Shown here one piece after another: positions 22,610 through 31,039 of a stretch of 40,463 nt of DNA (its first letter is position 1; every line of letters begins with the position of its first letter). The notes under the pieces are model-generated. The model did no database searches. It worked only from the letters and a program-made list of their open reading frames with translations, and was not told where the DNA came from. The DNA is from a virus. The DNA lies in IMG/VR virus record IMGVR_UViG_3300046373_000123, positions 1 through 40,463 of that record; one strand, written 5' to 3'. Position numbers and translations under genes: made by a program.

Positions 22610-22893
22610 ACTCTGCCCTTCCACACCCGGAATGCGGACAGGTCAGGGTCATTGAGCATCCGGCGCATGTGCTCCTTGTTGCTCATACACTCGTGGAAGG
22701 TGATGTTGTTCTTGTTGCAGTAGTCCTCGATGATCACGAATGGAATGCTGGCCGCGTGCTTCATTTCCGAGCTGCCATGGTGCCCGCCGTTGTGCAGAGC
22801 CTTCATGCGCTCAGCAATCGGCGTGCAGTCCTGGGTGCGCTGGACGGTCATCTTGTCGTCGTGGAAATGGAACTTCGTGTCGAGGTCGATCAT
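22606..22893 (-). CDS. Conserved His-rich head-region protein (95 aa)
   Basis: Carries the phrases TQDCTPIAERMKALHNGGHH, then EMKHAASIPFVIIEDYCNKN and FRVWKG, seen in many phage structural cassettes between capsid and adaptor. His and Cys residues could bind metal. Role unknown. Confidence 0.7.
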   Translation of the reverse strand: MIDLDTKFHFHDDKMTVQRTQDCTPIAERMKALHNGGHHGSSEMKHAASIPFVIIEDYCNKNNITFHECMSNKEHMRRMLNDPDLSAFRVWKGRV

Positions 22894-22895
22894 GG

Positions 22896-23207
22896 TTACA
22901 TGTTCTCCAGCGGAGAGACTTGCACGACGCCTGGCGCCGAGACTTGCAGGGCAGCGATCTTGGTCAGGCCGCAGACGGCCAGAATCACGGCGTCACCCGG
23001 CTGAACCATCATGTCGGTGTTGACGGCAACAGGCGTGCCGGTGGCCTGCAAGCGAACATAGGCACCGGTGCTGGCGGTGATGCGGATATACCGAGGCAGC
23101 TCGCCGCTCGACATATTCGGAATGGTGGCGTTTGCCGATGTGCCAGACGTAACAAGGTTGACGCCCGTGGCAACGACCGTTACCGCGCCTTCGAAAGTGT
23201 TGCTCAT
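22896..23207 (-). CDS. Small beta-rich virion protein (103 aa)
   Basis: Starts at ATG 23207 after GAGG-type spacing (GAAGCTCCCA). Beta-rich and Val/Thr-rich (FEGAVTVVATGVNLVTSGTS, PRYIRITASTGAYVRLQ); it lies two bases from the next gene. Could be a decoration or head-completion protein; not recognised. Confidence 0.65.
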   Translation of the reverse strand: MSNTFEGAVTVVATGVNLVTSGTSANATIPNMSSGELPRYIRITASTGAYVRLQATGTPVAVNTDMMVQPGDAVILAVCGLTKIAALQVSAPGVVQVSPLENM

Positions 23208-23224
23208 TGGGAGCTTCCTCAAGG

Positions 23225-23244
23225 AAAACGCCCCCGAAGGGGCG
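23225..23244 (-). terminator. Intrinsic terminator
   Basis: On the - strand CGCCCC, loop TTCG, GGGGCG and TTTT, a stable tetraloop hairpin, between the two small genes after the capsid. Confidence 0.75.
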
Positions 23245-23249
23245 ATTGG

Positions 23250-23672
23250 TCAGGCTGGGTTGAGCGTCACGCTGAGGTTTCCGACTGCCGAAGTGGCTGT
23301 GCCGGTCAGGTCGTAGGCGATCGAGTCGCCAGCGGCCAGCAGGAGGTCGCTCGCAGTGGTTGACAGGGTCAGCGCTTGCTGAGCGTTCGCGGTGCCGACG
23401 AGGTTGAAGCTGCCGGTGTGCAGCGCGGTGCCGGAAGTGATTGCGGTGCCACTCGGGACCTTGCGGATTACCGCAGTGCAGGCGCCTCCGGTGCCAGCCA
23501 CGTCAACGCGGCCACGAATGGCCTTGACGACATATGGGCGGTCAGCGGTGAAGATCGTGCAGTCAGTGGTCGCGGCCAGATAGTTCAGCGTCACAGGGAT
23601 GAAGCCGCCGTCACCGCCGGCAGCCCCTTCGATCCCGAACGAGCTATCGCCAAGCTGTTTGAGCATGGGCAT
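23250..23672 (-). CDS. Putative head decoration protein (140 aa)
   Basis: Beta-rich Gly/Thr/Ala protein (GGFIPVTLNYLAATTDCTIF, RPYVVKAIRGRVDVAG, ending VGNLSVTLNPA). It directly follows the capsid gene and is bounded by two terminators. Decoration or fibre-like surface protein by position; not proven. Confidence 0.65.
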   Translation of the reverse strand: MPMLKQLGDSSFGIEGAAGGDGGFIPVTLNYLAATTDCTIFTADRPYVVKAIRGRVDVAGTGGACTAVIRKVPSGTAITSGTALHTGSFNLVGTANAQQALTLSTTASDLLLAAGDSIAYDLTGTATSAVGNLSVTLNPA

Positions 23673-23690
23673 GTTGCTTACTCCAGAATG

Positions 23691-23713
23691 AAAAAGGGGA
23701 GCCTAAGCTCCCC
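23691..23713 (-). terminator. Intrinsic terminator after the major capsid gene
   Basis: On the - strand GGGGAGC, loop TTAG, GCTCCCC, followed by TTTTT. It lies 20 bases after the capsid stop. Confidence 0.8.
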
Positions 23714-23732
23714 AGGGTGATTGCCGTCAGGA

Positions 23733-24656
23733 TCAGGCGACGTCGTAGACTGCGCCGTTGGCCTTCGGTGCGCGGCTTTCCACGGTCCATTCCACGACCA
23801 GCTCACGCTGCATGGCATCGCCGGTTTGTGCCAGCTCGATGGTCTGGAATGGGCGCAGATAGCTGATTGCCCATTTGTCCGACTGCAGAACGAACACGTC
23901 GTTTGCATCCTGGAAGCGCGAAGGAATGGCCTTCAGCTCGCCGAAGTCGGACACGTACACATCGACCGACGCATACAGCTTGGCGTCTTCGGACTTGTCG
24001 AAGCGGGTGGCGTTACCGGTGAAGGTAGAGAAGGTTTGCTTCGCGGCAGGCGGCAGCAGGATCGAGTCTGCATCGCCGCCAGCGGTGAAGATCTTCTGCA
24101 GCACGGACTTCAGGCGCGCTTCGGTGAACGCCACAGCAGTGCCCTTGGTGCGCCCGGTGTTGCCGGTGTACGAAGCCAGGGTGCCGCCGTTGCGGTCCAC
24201 GTTGTCCACGACCCAGCCCACCAGTCCGCGAGATTGACGCGGAGCAGTTGCGGCAACGTCGAGCTGAGTGGCAGAGCTTTCCATGTCGCGGCGAAGCTCC
24301 AGGGCGGCCAGACTGAGCTGGTAGGCCAGCTCATCTTTACGGCCGGCCGGGTTTATCGCCTGCTGGGTGCCGGAAACGATCACGGTTTTGGTCGAGATCT
24401 GAGTGCGGTTGTTCAGGCGAACAGTCGGGGTGACGGTTTTGGCCGAGGCGTTGTCGCCTTCAGCCTGGGCGTTGCTGGTCACCGCAGCGGCCAGATCCTG
24501 GGTCTGCCATTCGTGCAGGGTGTTGGTCGCCTTGCCCTTGGCTGCCAGCGAAATGAACGGCGTGGCGGTCGGGGAAATGCGGTAGATGGTATCGGTCAGG
24601 TCTTCACGGTTGCCGATTGCGGCAGTGGTGAGGAAAGTATTGCTGGGTGCGGCCAT
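23733..24656 (-). CDS. Major capsid protein, DUF5309-type (307 aa)
   Basis: N-terminus FLTTAAIGNREDLTDTIYRI, PTATPFISLAAKGKATNTLH and EWQTQDLAAA match the HK97-fold capsid family of SU10 and related podoviruses. Length and place after the scaffold fit. It is followed by a terminator, which would favour extra capsid transcript ends here. Well supported. Confidence 0.9.
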   Translation of the reverse strand: MAAPSNTFLTTAAIGNREDLTDTIYRISPTATPFISLAAKGKATNTLHEWQTQDLAAAVTSNAQAEGDNASAKTVTPTVRLNNRTQISTKTVIVSGTQQAINPAGRKDELAYQLSLAALELRRDMESSATQLDVAATAPRQSRGLVGWVVDNVDRNGGTLASYTGNTGRTKGTAVAFTEARLKSVLQKIFTAGGDADSILLPPAAKQTFSTFTGNATRFDKSEDAKLYASVDVYVSDFGELKAIPSRFQDANDVFVLQSDKWAISYLRPFQTIELAQTGDAMQRELVVEWTVESRAPKANGAVYDVA

Positions 24657-24671
24657 GATGAATCTCCAGAA

Positions 24672-25658
24672 TCAAAGGAATTGGGCGAATACAGCGGCGG
24701 CATCCTCGACGCGCCCAGACTTCTCCAGCCGCTTCATGGCGGTGGTGCGTCCGTCTGGTGTGCCATTGGATGTGACGCCGGGCTTGACCACCCGCTGCGG
24801 CGCTTCCTGGACCTTCTTGGCTTGCACGTTGGCTTTGGCCATCAGTTGGTCGTAGAGCATCGCTTTGCGGGCCACGATGACGTGGCGGTGGTCGGCAATG
24901 GACGAAATGTCCTCATCCCCGAAGCCCTGCTCTTGCAGGAACTTCGAGATAGCGGTTTTTTCGGCTGCGGCCTTTGCATCGTCTTTCCAGTCCGGGAGCT
25001 TGGCGAGGAGGTCTTCCTGCTGCTTGGCCAGATAACTTTGGTGGGCTTGTGCCTGTTCGTTCTGGAAGTGCTGCGCGAGTTTTTGTTGTTCCTGCATGTT
25101 TTGCTGATACAGCGCTTGTCTCTGTTGAAAGAGTTGCTGCTGCTTCAGGTACTCCATCGGATCGGACTCAAGCAGAGCTTGCCAGTCGATTTGACCCTGT
25201 TGTTCCAACACGCCTTCGAGCTGGACGGCCATGCGCTGGAGTTCGCCGGCATATTGCTGGCGTTCCTGCTGGGCCTTCTGCACTTCGGCGTCTGCGGTCT
25301 TGCGTTGCTCGGCGGCTTCCATCGTCTTTTTTGTGTAGTCAGACTGACGTTGGTAGCCGTTCAGCAGCTCGCTGAGTGGAACCTGAACCTCCTTGCCGTC
25401 GATCTTGACGGTGAAGGTCTGCGGCTCTGCCTCTTGCTCGCTGGGTTCTTCTTCATGCTCCTGCTCAGCCTCGACTTCAGGCTCAGCAGCTTGCTCTTGG
25501 TGCTCTTCCGCGCCAGCTTCAGCCTCAGACTGGACAGGCGGGTCGAGCAGTGCAGCGAACGCCGCAGCGCCGCCGTCAACGGTCAGCGCCCCGCCACCAT
25601 CTCCAACGGATTCGTTCATCAGGAAATGGCCAAGTGCGCGGTGGATGAAGAGGCTCAT
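24672..25658 (-). CDS. Scaffolding protein (328 aa)
   Basis: Acidic N-terminal third (Glu-rich, about 45-80), then FTVKIDGKEVQVPLSELLNG, and a long Gln-rich coiled coil (about 110-220), the profile of phage scaffolds. C-terminus KRLEKSGRVEDAAAVFAQFL is the conserved capsid-binding end. Directly upstream of the capsid gene. Start ATG 25658 is in ATGA overlap; an in-frame ATG at 25619 is also possible. Confidence 0.85.
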   Translation of the reverse strand: MSLFIHRALGHFLMNESVGDGGGALTVDGGAAAFAALLDPPVQSEAEAGAEEHQEQAAEPEVEAEQEHEEEPSEQEAEPQTFTVKIDGKEVQVPLSELLNGYQRQSDYTKKTMEAAEQRKTADAEVQKAQQERQQYAGELQRMAVQLEGVLEQQGQIDWQALLESDPMEYLKQQQLFQQRQALYQQNMQEQQKLAQHFQNEQAQAHQSYLAKQQEDLLAKLPDWKDDAKAAAEKTAISKFLQEQGFGDEDISSIADHRHVIVARKAMLYDQLMAKANVQAKKVQEAPQRVVKPGVTSNGTPDGRTTAMKRLEKSGRVEDAAAVFAQFL

Positions 25659-25867
25659 GCTTCACCACCAAATGCCGCAATGCGCTCAGAAAGGACCGTG
25701 GCGTATTCGTGCATGGCGTTGACTTGCCGCTGCAAGCGATGCTGCTCAGCCTCTGGCAGTCCAGCAAAGAATGCAGAAGGGATGAACTCCTTGAGCTTTG
25801 TCAGCTTTTCGGCCAACTGCTCATGCTCATCAATAACGCGCTGCTGGAAAGGTGCGAATTGCTTCAT
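25655..25867 (-). CDS. Conserved small helical phage protein (70 aa)
   Basis: All-helical, QQRVIDEHEQLAEKLTKLKE and HRLQRQVNAMHEYATVLSER, of a small family common beside phage head genes. ATG 25867 after GGGGACAATCA; overlaps scaffold. Role unknown. Confidence 0.75.
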   Translation of the reverse strand: MKQFAPFQQRVIDEHEQLAEKLTKLKEFIPSAFFAGLPEAEQHRLQRQVNAMHEYATVLSERIAAFGGEA

Positions 25868-25927
25868 TGATTGTCCCCTATGGGATTCAGTTGCGAATGA
25901 TTACGGACTGGCCTGTGAGGAATGCCC

Positions 25928-26218
25928 TCAAAGCCGCAAGCTCTCTTTGGCGCGCTCCATGAGCGACTGCTGGTAGATCCGCTCCGCTTCCGCCAGCTGC
26001 CCCGACTCCAGGCTCGACGTGAGCGCTGCCTTCAACTTGGTCAGGAGCTGCAGCGTCAGGTAGATTTTTTCCCGCGCTTCCGCGTCCCTTGCCGGTGACT
26101 TTTGCCATGCCTCGGTCAACTCCTGCTTGATGCTGTCGAAGGCCCAGTTGAACTGCTCGTTTTCGAGGCATTCACGGGCGCGGTTGCCGTCATAGATCCG
26201 CTCTTCAAGCGTTGCCAT
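25928..26218 (-). CDS. Small helical head-region protein (96 aa)
   Basis: ATG 26218 overlaps the portal gene by 14 bases. Helical with acidic start (LEERIYDGNRARECLENEQF) and LTEAWQKSPARDAEAREKIY, a phrase of small phage proteins located after portal. The 60-base gap to the next gene holds nothing else. Role unknown. Confidence 0.7.
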   Translation of the reverse strand: MATLEERIYDGNRARECLENEQFNWAFDSIKQELTEAWQKSPARDAEAREKIYLTLQLLTKLKAALTSSLESGQLAEAERIYQQSLMERAKESLRL

Positions 26219-28490
26219 CAGATGGTCCTGTTTGTTCGAAGTCTTGCGACGCCTTCATCTGCGCCGAGCTCAACGTGGTCTGCTGGGCGATCTGCGCGAC
26301 GGCGATGCGTGTCTCTGCGTCGAGCTCGGCCTTCCAGCGGTCGAATTCGAGCTGCATTGCGAGCTGCTGGGTCTTCTGCTGGTCTTTCAGCGCGTCGAGT
26401 TCGGCCTGCTGCTGGCTCTGCAAGGTCTTCTGGTCGGCCTCGACCTGCTGGCGGTTCGCGTCGACCTGCGCCTGCATGTTCATCTTGGCCGTCTCAAGCT
26501 GGAGCTCGTGGTTGCGCTTGGCTTCGTCGAGCTGAGCGTTGTGCTGCAGCTCCATCTGCTTGATCTGCATGCTCGACTGAATCTTTGCCTGCTCGACTTG
26601 CATCTGGGCCTGAGCCTTCATCTGCTCCGGATCTGGCTTGTCCTGCTGCGGATTCTTCGATGGGTCGGTGAAGAACTTGTCGGCGTTCTTGAAGCCGAGC
26701 TGTTTGGTTAACTCGGTTGACGTGTGGTAAATGTTTTCTGGAGTGGCAATGCCGATCGCCAGCCCCTGAGCCTGCGCGCTGCCGAGCATAGTCAGGTGCT
26801 GGATCTTCTGGTCCTTGTTGCCCATGCCGATGCCGACGTTGATCGTCACGTCGAACTGGTTGCTCCATTCGCGCGGGTCGATCGGCACCCAGCCACCGGT
26901 GAGCTTCACGATCTGTTCTTTCTGCTGGTACTGGCAGACGAGCTTCAGGATCAGCTTGAACAGGTCGACGTAGCCCTCAGAGAAGTTCCGGGCGATCAGA
27001 TCAAGCCGCATGTCGGCGCGGTTGGTGATGACGTTCACGCCGGTCGCGGTGTCGTTCAGCGATCCACTGTCATTGCCCTGGCTGTAGCGCGTCCAGCCGG
27101 TCTTGTTCTCCAAGTCCTGCTGCATGTACTCCATCATCTGCATGGAGTTGCCAATGTCTGGTGCGCCCTGGTCGAGACGGCCAACCGCTCCCTGTTGCTT
27201 GATCCGCACGACGCCACCCGGGCGCGAGGTTAGAAGGTCATCAAGGTTGACTTGACCCTCCATTGCGAAGTACCGACCGTTGACGGCCAGATACATGTTG
27301 TCGAGCTGGGCGCGCAGGATGCTGGTCTTGGTCTTCTGGCTTTCCATGGCCAGATCCGCGAGGGATAGGCCGAAGAACTGGTGAGGCAGCGGAACAGGCG
27401 TGATCGACACGAAGGGAATGCAGTCGACCGGCTCGTTGTCCAGCAGCGTGTTACCTGCCATGGTGATCTTGCGCAGCTCTGCAATGCCGTCACCGTCGTA
27501 GTCGCACCGCATGTAGGCTTCCAGCACCCACACGTTGTTCTGGCTTTCGTCGTTCGACGCGTCGTTATCGATGTAGGCGTTTTCGTCGTTCCAGCTGATG
27601 CGCTGGATGCGCTCCGAGTTCATGGCCTGGCCAGAGTCTTCAGAACCGAGGTCGTCCACGTTCTTGTATCCCATGGACTTCAGCTCGGACTTGGTGCGCT
27701 GCACGCGGTGCGCGACGAACTTGGCCGTCTCGATGTCCTTTGCGTTGCGGGCAATCAGGAACTCTTCCGGTGGCACGTTCTCGATGCAGACCTTGCCATC
27801 GGCCTTGGTGCGCTTGCACACGACGTCATAGACCATCACAGGTGGCGTTGCTTCGATCTGCTGGATCTGCTGCATGACCTGAGGCGCCGATTGCGGCTGA
27901 GCTTGGGCTTGCTGCATCAATTGCATGATCGCCTGCTGGCGCTGCTCCTGATCATCCTCATCGACGCGGGTGTCCTGCTCGACGACTTCGATCTCGTCAT
28001 CAGCCATGAGCTGAGTGAGCTCGACCTCCGACAGGCCACGGTATTCCTCGCGGGTTTCTTCGTTGCGCGTGTCCCACCAGACCTTGACGATGCCGTTCTT
28101 CTGAAGTAGCGCGTCCTTCATCCACGTGTAAGCGATGCGGTGGCCGTTGTTCTTCTTGTAGAACAGGTAGTTTACGTATTCAGTCGCCTGCTCGGCCTTC
28201 ATCTCGTCGCCGGGCTTGGTCGCTTCGAACTCGGCCACGGTATCGGAGCCGACGAAGGTCACCATCAACTGAGGCAGCATTGACTCGATCGTGTCGCGCA
28301 CGTCGGTAGACACCACGGATGAGCGCCCATCCACCTCTGGCGGCGACAAGTCACCAACCGGCATACCGAGGTAGTAATACATCGACTTCTGACGCTGCAT
28401 GCTCAGCTTGGACGATGAATACCCAAGCGACTGGCGCATCTCGGCCCCGACCAGGGCTTTGAGTTCGTCCTCGGTCAGACCCTTTGTCAT
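26205..28490 (-). CDS. Portal protein (761 aa)
   Basis: Portal dodecamer subunit through which DNA enters and leaves. Clear portal features: N-terminal VDGRSSVVSTDVRDTIESML, wing and stem phrases (YVNYLFYKKNNGHRIAYTWM, IENVPPEEFLIARNA, LLDNEPVDCIPFVSITPVPL, ADLAMESQKTKTSILRAQLD, TGWTRYSQGNDSGSLNDTAT). C-terminal about 150 residues are a Gln-rich coiled coil, a P22-type barrel. Size matches P22-like portals. Next to terminase. Confidence 0.92.
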   Translation of the reverse strand: MTKGLTEDELKALVGAEMRQSLGYSSSKLSMQRQKSMYYYLGMPVGDLSPPEVDGRSSVVSTDVRDTIESMLPQLMVTFVGSDTVAEFEATKPGDEMKAEQATEYVNYLFYKKNNGHRIAYTWMKDALLQKNGIVKVWWDTRNEETREEYRGLSEVELTQLMADDEIEVVEQDTRVDEDDQEQRQQAIMQLMQQAQAQPQSAPQVMQQIQQIEATPPVMVYDVVCKRTKADGKVCIENVPPEEFLIARNAKDIETAKFVAHRVQRTKSELKSMGYKNVDDLGSEDSGQAMNSERIQRISWNDENAYIDNDASNDESQNNVWVLEAYMRCDYDGDGIAELRKITMAGNTLLDNEPVDCIPFVSITPVPLPHQFFGLSLADLAMESQKTKTSILRAQLDNMYLAVNGRYFAMEGQVNLDDLLTSRPGGVVRIKQQGAVGRLDQGAPDIGNSMQMMEYMQQDLENKTGWTRYSQGNDSGSLNDTATGVNVITNRADMRLDLIARNFSEGYVDLFKLILKLVCQYQQKEQIVKLTGGWVPIDPREWSNQFDVTINVGIGMGNKDQKIQHLTMLGSAQAQGLAIGIATPENIYHTSTELTKQLGFKNADKFFTDPSKNPQQDKPDPEQMKAQAQMQVEQAKIQSSMQIKQMELQHNAQLDEAKRNHELQLETAKMNMQAQVDANRQQVEADQKTLQSQQQAELDALKDQQKTQQLAMQLEFDRWKAELDAETRIAVAQIAQQTTLSSAQMKASQDFEQTGPSDGNA

Positions 28491-28499
28491 TTCGTGCCC

Positions 28500-29759
28500 T
28501 TATGCGTTGTTGAGCTTGCGATAGTTGAGCTGGCCGCCCCACTCGTCGTTGCTGAGCTGATCAGCGACAACGGCGAGGTAGCGCATCACGTCGGCGCCAT
28601 GGCTGTACTCGTCGTGCAGCGGCTGGCCCGGTTCGTTTGTCTGTTGGTTGATCTGCCGGCGGTAGCGCTTCAGGCACTCCACGAGGCGAGCCGTGCGCTC
28701 ACGGTTGAAGTAGGCGCGGGGGAAGACCTCGCGAACCCGGTTGATGCCCTGCTCGACATGCATGTTCGGCACGGGCATAACAGTCCACCCAAGCTGACCC
28801 ATTACCTCGGCGTCTGACTTACCGCTCTGGTGGCGCTTGGAGTACCCGTCGTGGGGCAGGTATACGTTGCCCCAGTTCATTGGCTGCCCATCAAGCTGCA
28901 AGCCCTTCAGCTCGGCGCTGTACTCGGCCAGCGTGCGATGATGGCCTTCGATGTAGTGGATGATGCGAATCTCGCCGGCCATCTTCTGGGCCAGGATGAT
29001 CGTCATCGCATCGTTCCAGCCAAGGTCGAAGATGACGTGCGTCTTCAGCAACCCATCGTGCGGCACGTTGGCAATGCGCGACTCGGCCTGACTCATCTGC
29101 TCGAAGTAGATGGCGCCTTCGACTGCCGGCATGCACTTGCCTTCCCAGATGTGGGCGTAGGTTTCAGGCTTCATGGTCGCCTTGGCGTGCAAGCGCTCTT
29201 GCTCCAGCACCGCCGGGAACCATGGGTTGTCGTTGTAGTTCATCAGCACTGACACGCAGTCGGGCGGAGGCTTGGTCACGAAGCGCTCGTGCGTCTCGTC
29301 AGACTCAAGCTGAGGGTTGTAGGTGACCCAGATCTCGGAGTTCGGCTTGCGGATCGTGGGGAGCAATACATCCCAGCTCTTCTTGACGACAGCGTGCGCT
29401 TCTTCAATCCAGACGATGTCGACGCCCTCGTAGGACTTGATCGAATCGACTGTATGCTGCTGCAGACCGGCGAAACTGAACTCAGTCCCGTTCTTGCCCT
29501 TGATGTAGGCCTGCTGAACCTCGTAGAAGGCACCCAGCTTGAGGCTGGCGATTTGATCGGCCAGAAGCTTGTGTACCGAGTCAGCAATACTCTTCTGTAT
29601 CTCACGAGTGCACAGGATGCGCATCGGCTTCTGCGCGCCCTGGATCAGCAGCGAACGTGCGAAGCTCCACGACTTGCCACTCCCGCGCCCGCCGTACGCC
29701 ACCTTGTACCGGTGCGGCTCGAACAGGAATGCGAGCTTGTCGGGGAACTCAATTGCCAT
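28500..29759 (-). CDS. terL: Terminase large subunit (419 aa)
   Basis: DNA packaging motor. Walker A GGRGSGKSWSFARSLL, Walker B VDIVWIEEAH, coupling TYNPQ; nuclease domain with DLGWNDAMTIILAQ, LPHDGYSKRHQSGKSD and HGADVMRYLA as likely RNase H-fold acidic residues. PBSX/Terminase_3-type length. It overlaps the small subunit by 11 bases. Confidence 0.95.
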   Translation of the reverse strand: MAIEFPDKLAFLFEPHRYKVAYGGRGSGKSWSFARSLLIQGAQKPMRILCTREIQKSIADSVHKLLADQIASLKLGAFYEVQQAYIKGKNGTEFSFAGLQQHTVDSIKSYEGVDIVWIEEAHAVVKKSWDVLLPTIRKPNSEIWVTYNPQLESDETHERFVTKPPPDCVSVLMNYNDNPWFPAVLEQERLHAKATMKPETYAHIWEGKCMPAVEGAIYFEQMSQAESRIANVPHDGLLKTHVIFDLGWNDAMTIILAQKMAGEIRIIHYIEGHHRTLAEYSAELKGLQLDGQPMNWGNVYLPHDGYSKRHQSGKSDAEVMGQLGWTVMPVPNMHVEQGINRVREVFPRAYFNRERTARLVECLKRYRRQINQQTNEPGQPLHDEYSHGADVMRYLAVVADQLSNDEWGGQLNYRKLNNA

Positions 29760-30372
29760 TGGATGGCTTGACGAACTGGATGGTCAGGCTTGCGTCTGCC
29801 GAGTCACCACCATCAGGCAGCGTGTCAAGGTTGTAGGCCTGACGCTCAAGCAGGATCAGCGTCTTCAGTGTCTCGCTCAGCTCTTTCAGCGTCTTGCTCC
29901 TCGACGGAAGCGCAGCGATCTTTCCTGTCAGCGACAGCATGTCAGCCATCGCGTCACCATCCTCGTAATCGCCTTCCTTCAGGTGCTGGATCAACTCCTT
30001 GATCGTGCCATGTTCATCCGTGAGAGACTCAAGCTCATCCAGCAGCTTGTTGGCGATGCGGCGTGAACGGCTGATGTCTGTGCGATGCCCAAGCCGAACG
30101 TTAACGATTGCCTGCGCATTGACATCAATGACGACGCGATCTGTTACGGCTCGGTCAGCTGTAACAGATTCTGTAACAAGCTGACGTGTAACAAGGTCTT
30201 CGGCCTTGGCCTTGATCTTGGCTGCTAGGTCTTGAGTCCATCCCAGCTTCTTAGCACGGCGAGCAATCGCCATGTGGTTGGAGCCAGGGCAAGCCGCTGC
30301 GATCTCCCTGAGCGAAAGCACACCAGCCCGGTAGAGCTGCTCGATGCGCTCCCAGTCAGGTTGGTCGGTCAT
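29749..30372 (-). CDS. terS: Terminase small subunit (207 aa)
   Basis: N-terminal helix-turn-helix (DWERIEQLYRAGVLSLREIA, then MAIARRAKKLGWTQDLA), helical middle, acidic C-terminus with GDSADAS. It recognises the packaging start site, here perhaps within its own gene (TGTAACA repeats). Directly before terL. Confidence 0.85.
   Translation of the reverse strand: MTDQPDWERIEQLYRAGVLSLREIAAACPGSNHMAIARRAKKLGWTQDLAAKIKAKAEDLVTRQLVTESVTADRAVTDRVVIDVNAQAIVNVRLGHRTDISRSRRIANKLLDELESLTDEHGTIKELIQHLKEGDYEDGDAMADMLSLTGKIAALPSRSKTLKELSETLKTLILLERQAYNLDTLPDGGDSADASLTIQFVKPSNGN
30142..30193. promoter_or_regulatory. Candidate pac site: repeated TGTAACA inside terS
   Basis: TGTAACA at 30160-30166, 30172-30178 and 30187-30193, with the inverse TGTTAC at 30142-30147; one more TGTTAC lies at 30386-30391. 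P22 pac is also inside its small terminase gene. The peptide encoded here is Val/Thr-rich, so codon bias could explain part. Confidence 0.4.
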
Positions 30373-30387
30373 GCTGTATTCCTTCTG

Positions 30388-30546
30388 TTACTCGATCTCG
30401 CGATAGCGCGTGACTTTCTTGGCCTGAGCCCGGATGACGTCTTTGTCGACTTCAAGGCCAGTCATGTAGGCGAATGCGTAGACTGCGTGAACGTACGCGC
30501 GGAACCACCATGGGAGATAGGCCCGGACGTTTATCTGGCGAGGCAT
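30388..30546 (-). CDS. Small basic aromatic protein (52 aa)
   Basis: ATG 30546 just after the upstream stop. NVRAYLPWWFRAYVHAVYAF resembles an amphipathic membrane-associated helix; the rest is basic. It lies between holin-type genes and terS, so a lysis or regulatory role is possible but unproven. Confidence 0.55.
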   Translation of the reverse strand: MPRQINVRAYLPWWFRAYVHAVYAFAYMTGLEVDKDVIRAQAKKVTRYREIE

Positions 30547-30548
30547 GG

Positions 30549-30818
30549 CTAGCAGATAACCTGAGTCTGACCCCAATACGGGTCGCGCGGTCCATAAGGC
30601 GTTGGCGCTCTCTGTTGCGATTCATTGAAGCGGCGCATTGCCTCTTCGATGGACATTGGGGCAACAGTTCTCGGCGCACTTCCAACTGGCGGAGTAACCT
30701 TCACGAATACCGTCTTCAGGTGCTCGGTGATCGATTTCCACTGATCAGGTGTTGGTTGCTGGCCGGCGGTCAGCTCTGTGTAGCCTTGGAGCCAGTAGGC
30801 GAACTGCTCTGGAGTCAT
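30549..30818 (-). CDS. Conserved phage protein before terminase (89 aa)
   Basis: N-terminus TPEQFAYWLQGYTELTAGQQ and WKSITEHLKTVFVKVTP are conserved in many phages upstream of small terminase or near holin. Function unknown. Overlaps the holin gene by four bases. Confidence 0.7.
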   Translation of the reverse strand: MTPEQFAYWLQGYTELTAGQQPTPDQWKSITEHLKTVFVKVTPPVGSAPRTVAPMSIEEAMRRFNESQQRAPTPYGPRDPYWGQTQVIC

Positions 30819-31027
30819 TTTGCTTCACCTGCCGGTTCTTGTTTGATGATGCGACCGAGAATGACCGCGGCACCGAGGAATGCGTTCACAGTGGAGAACA
30901 CGCCCGGGGATACGACACCTTGCAGTGCTGGCCAGTAGGTGGCGGCAGCGTTCAAGGCAACCAGCACTGCGGCGATCTGCACGCTGTACAGCTTCCAGAG
31001 CTGTGACCATTGAGGAATAAGGTTCAT
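30815..31027 (-). CDS. Holin candidate (70 aa)
   Basis: Two hydrophobic helices (SVQIAAVLVALNAAATYWPA and VFSTVNAFLGAAVILGRII) and a short polar tail (KQEPAGEAK); a small phage holin type. Holins open the inner membrane for the endolysin. The endolysin is 19 kb away at the far end of the operon. Confidence 0.72.
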   Translation of the reverse strand: MNLIPQWSQLWKLYSVQIAAVLVALNAAATYWPALQGVVSPGVFSTVNAFLGAAVILGRIIKQEPAGEAK

Positions 31028-31039
31028 GGCGAACTCCGG

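Noticed and set aside
23721-25976. 751-codon open frame on the + strand
   Set aside because: Antisense to capsid, scaffold and neighbours, which are clearly recognised; composition is that of a shadow.
25887-26171. 94-codon frame on the - strand beside the portal
   Set aside because: Overlaps a better supported frame (25928-26218) that couples to portal; its own sequence is Arg/Gly/Ala-rich without pattern.
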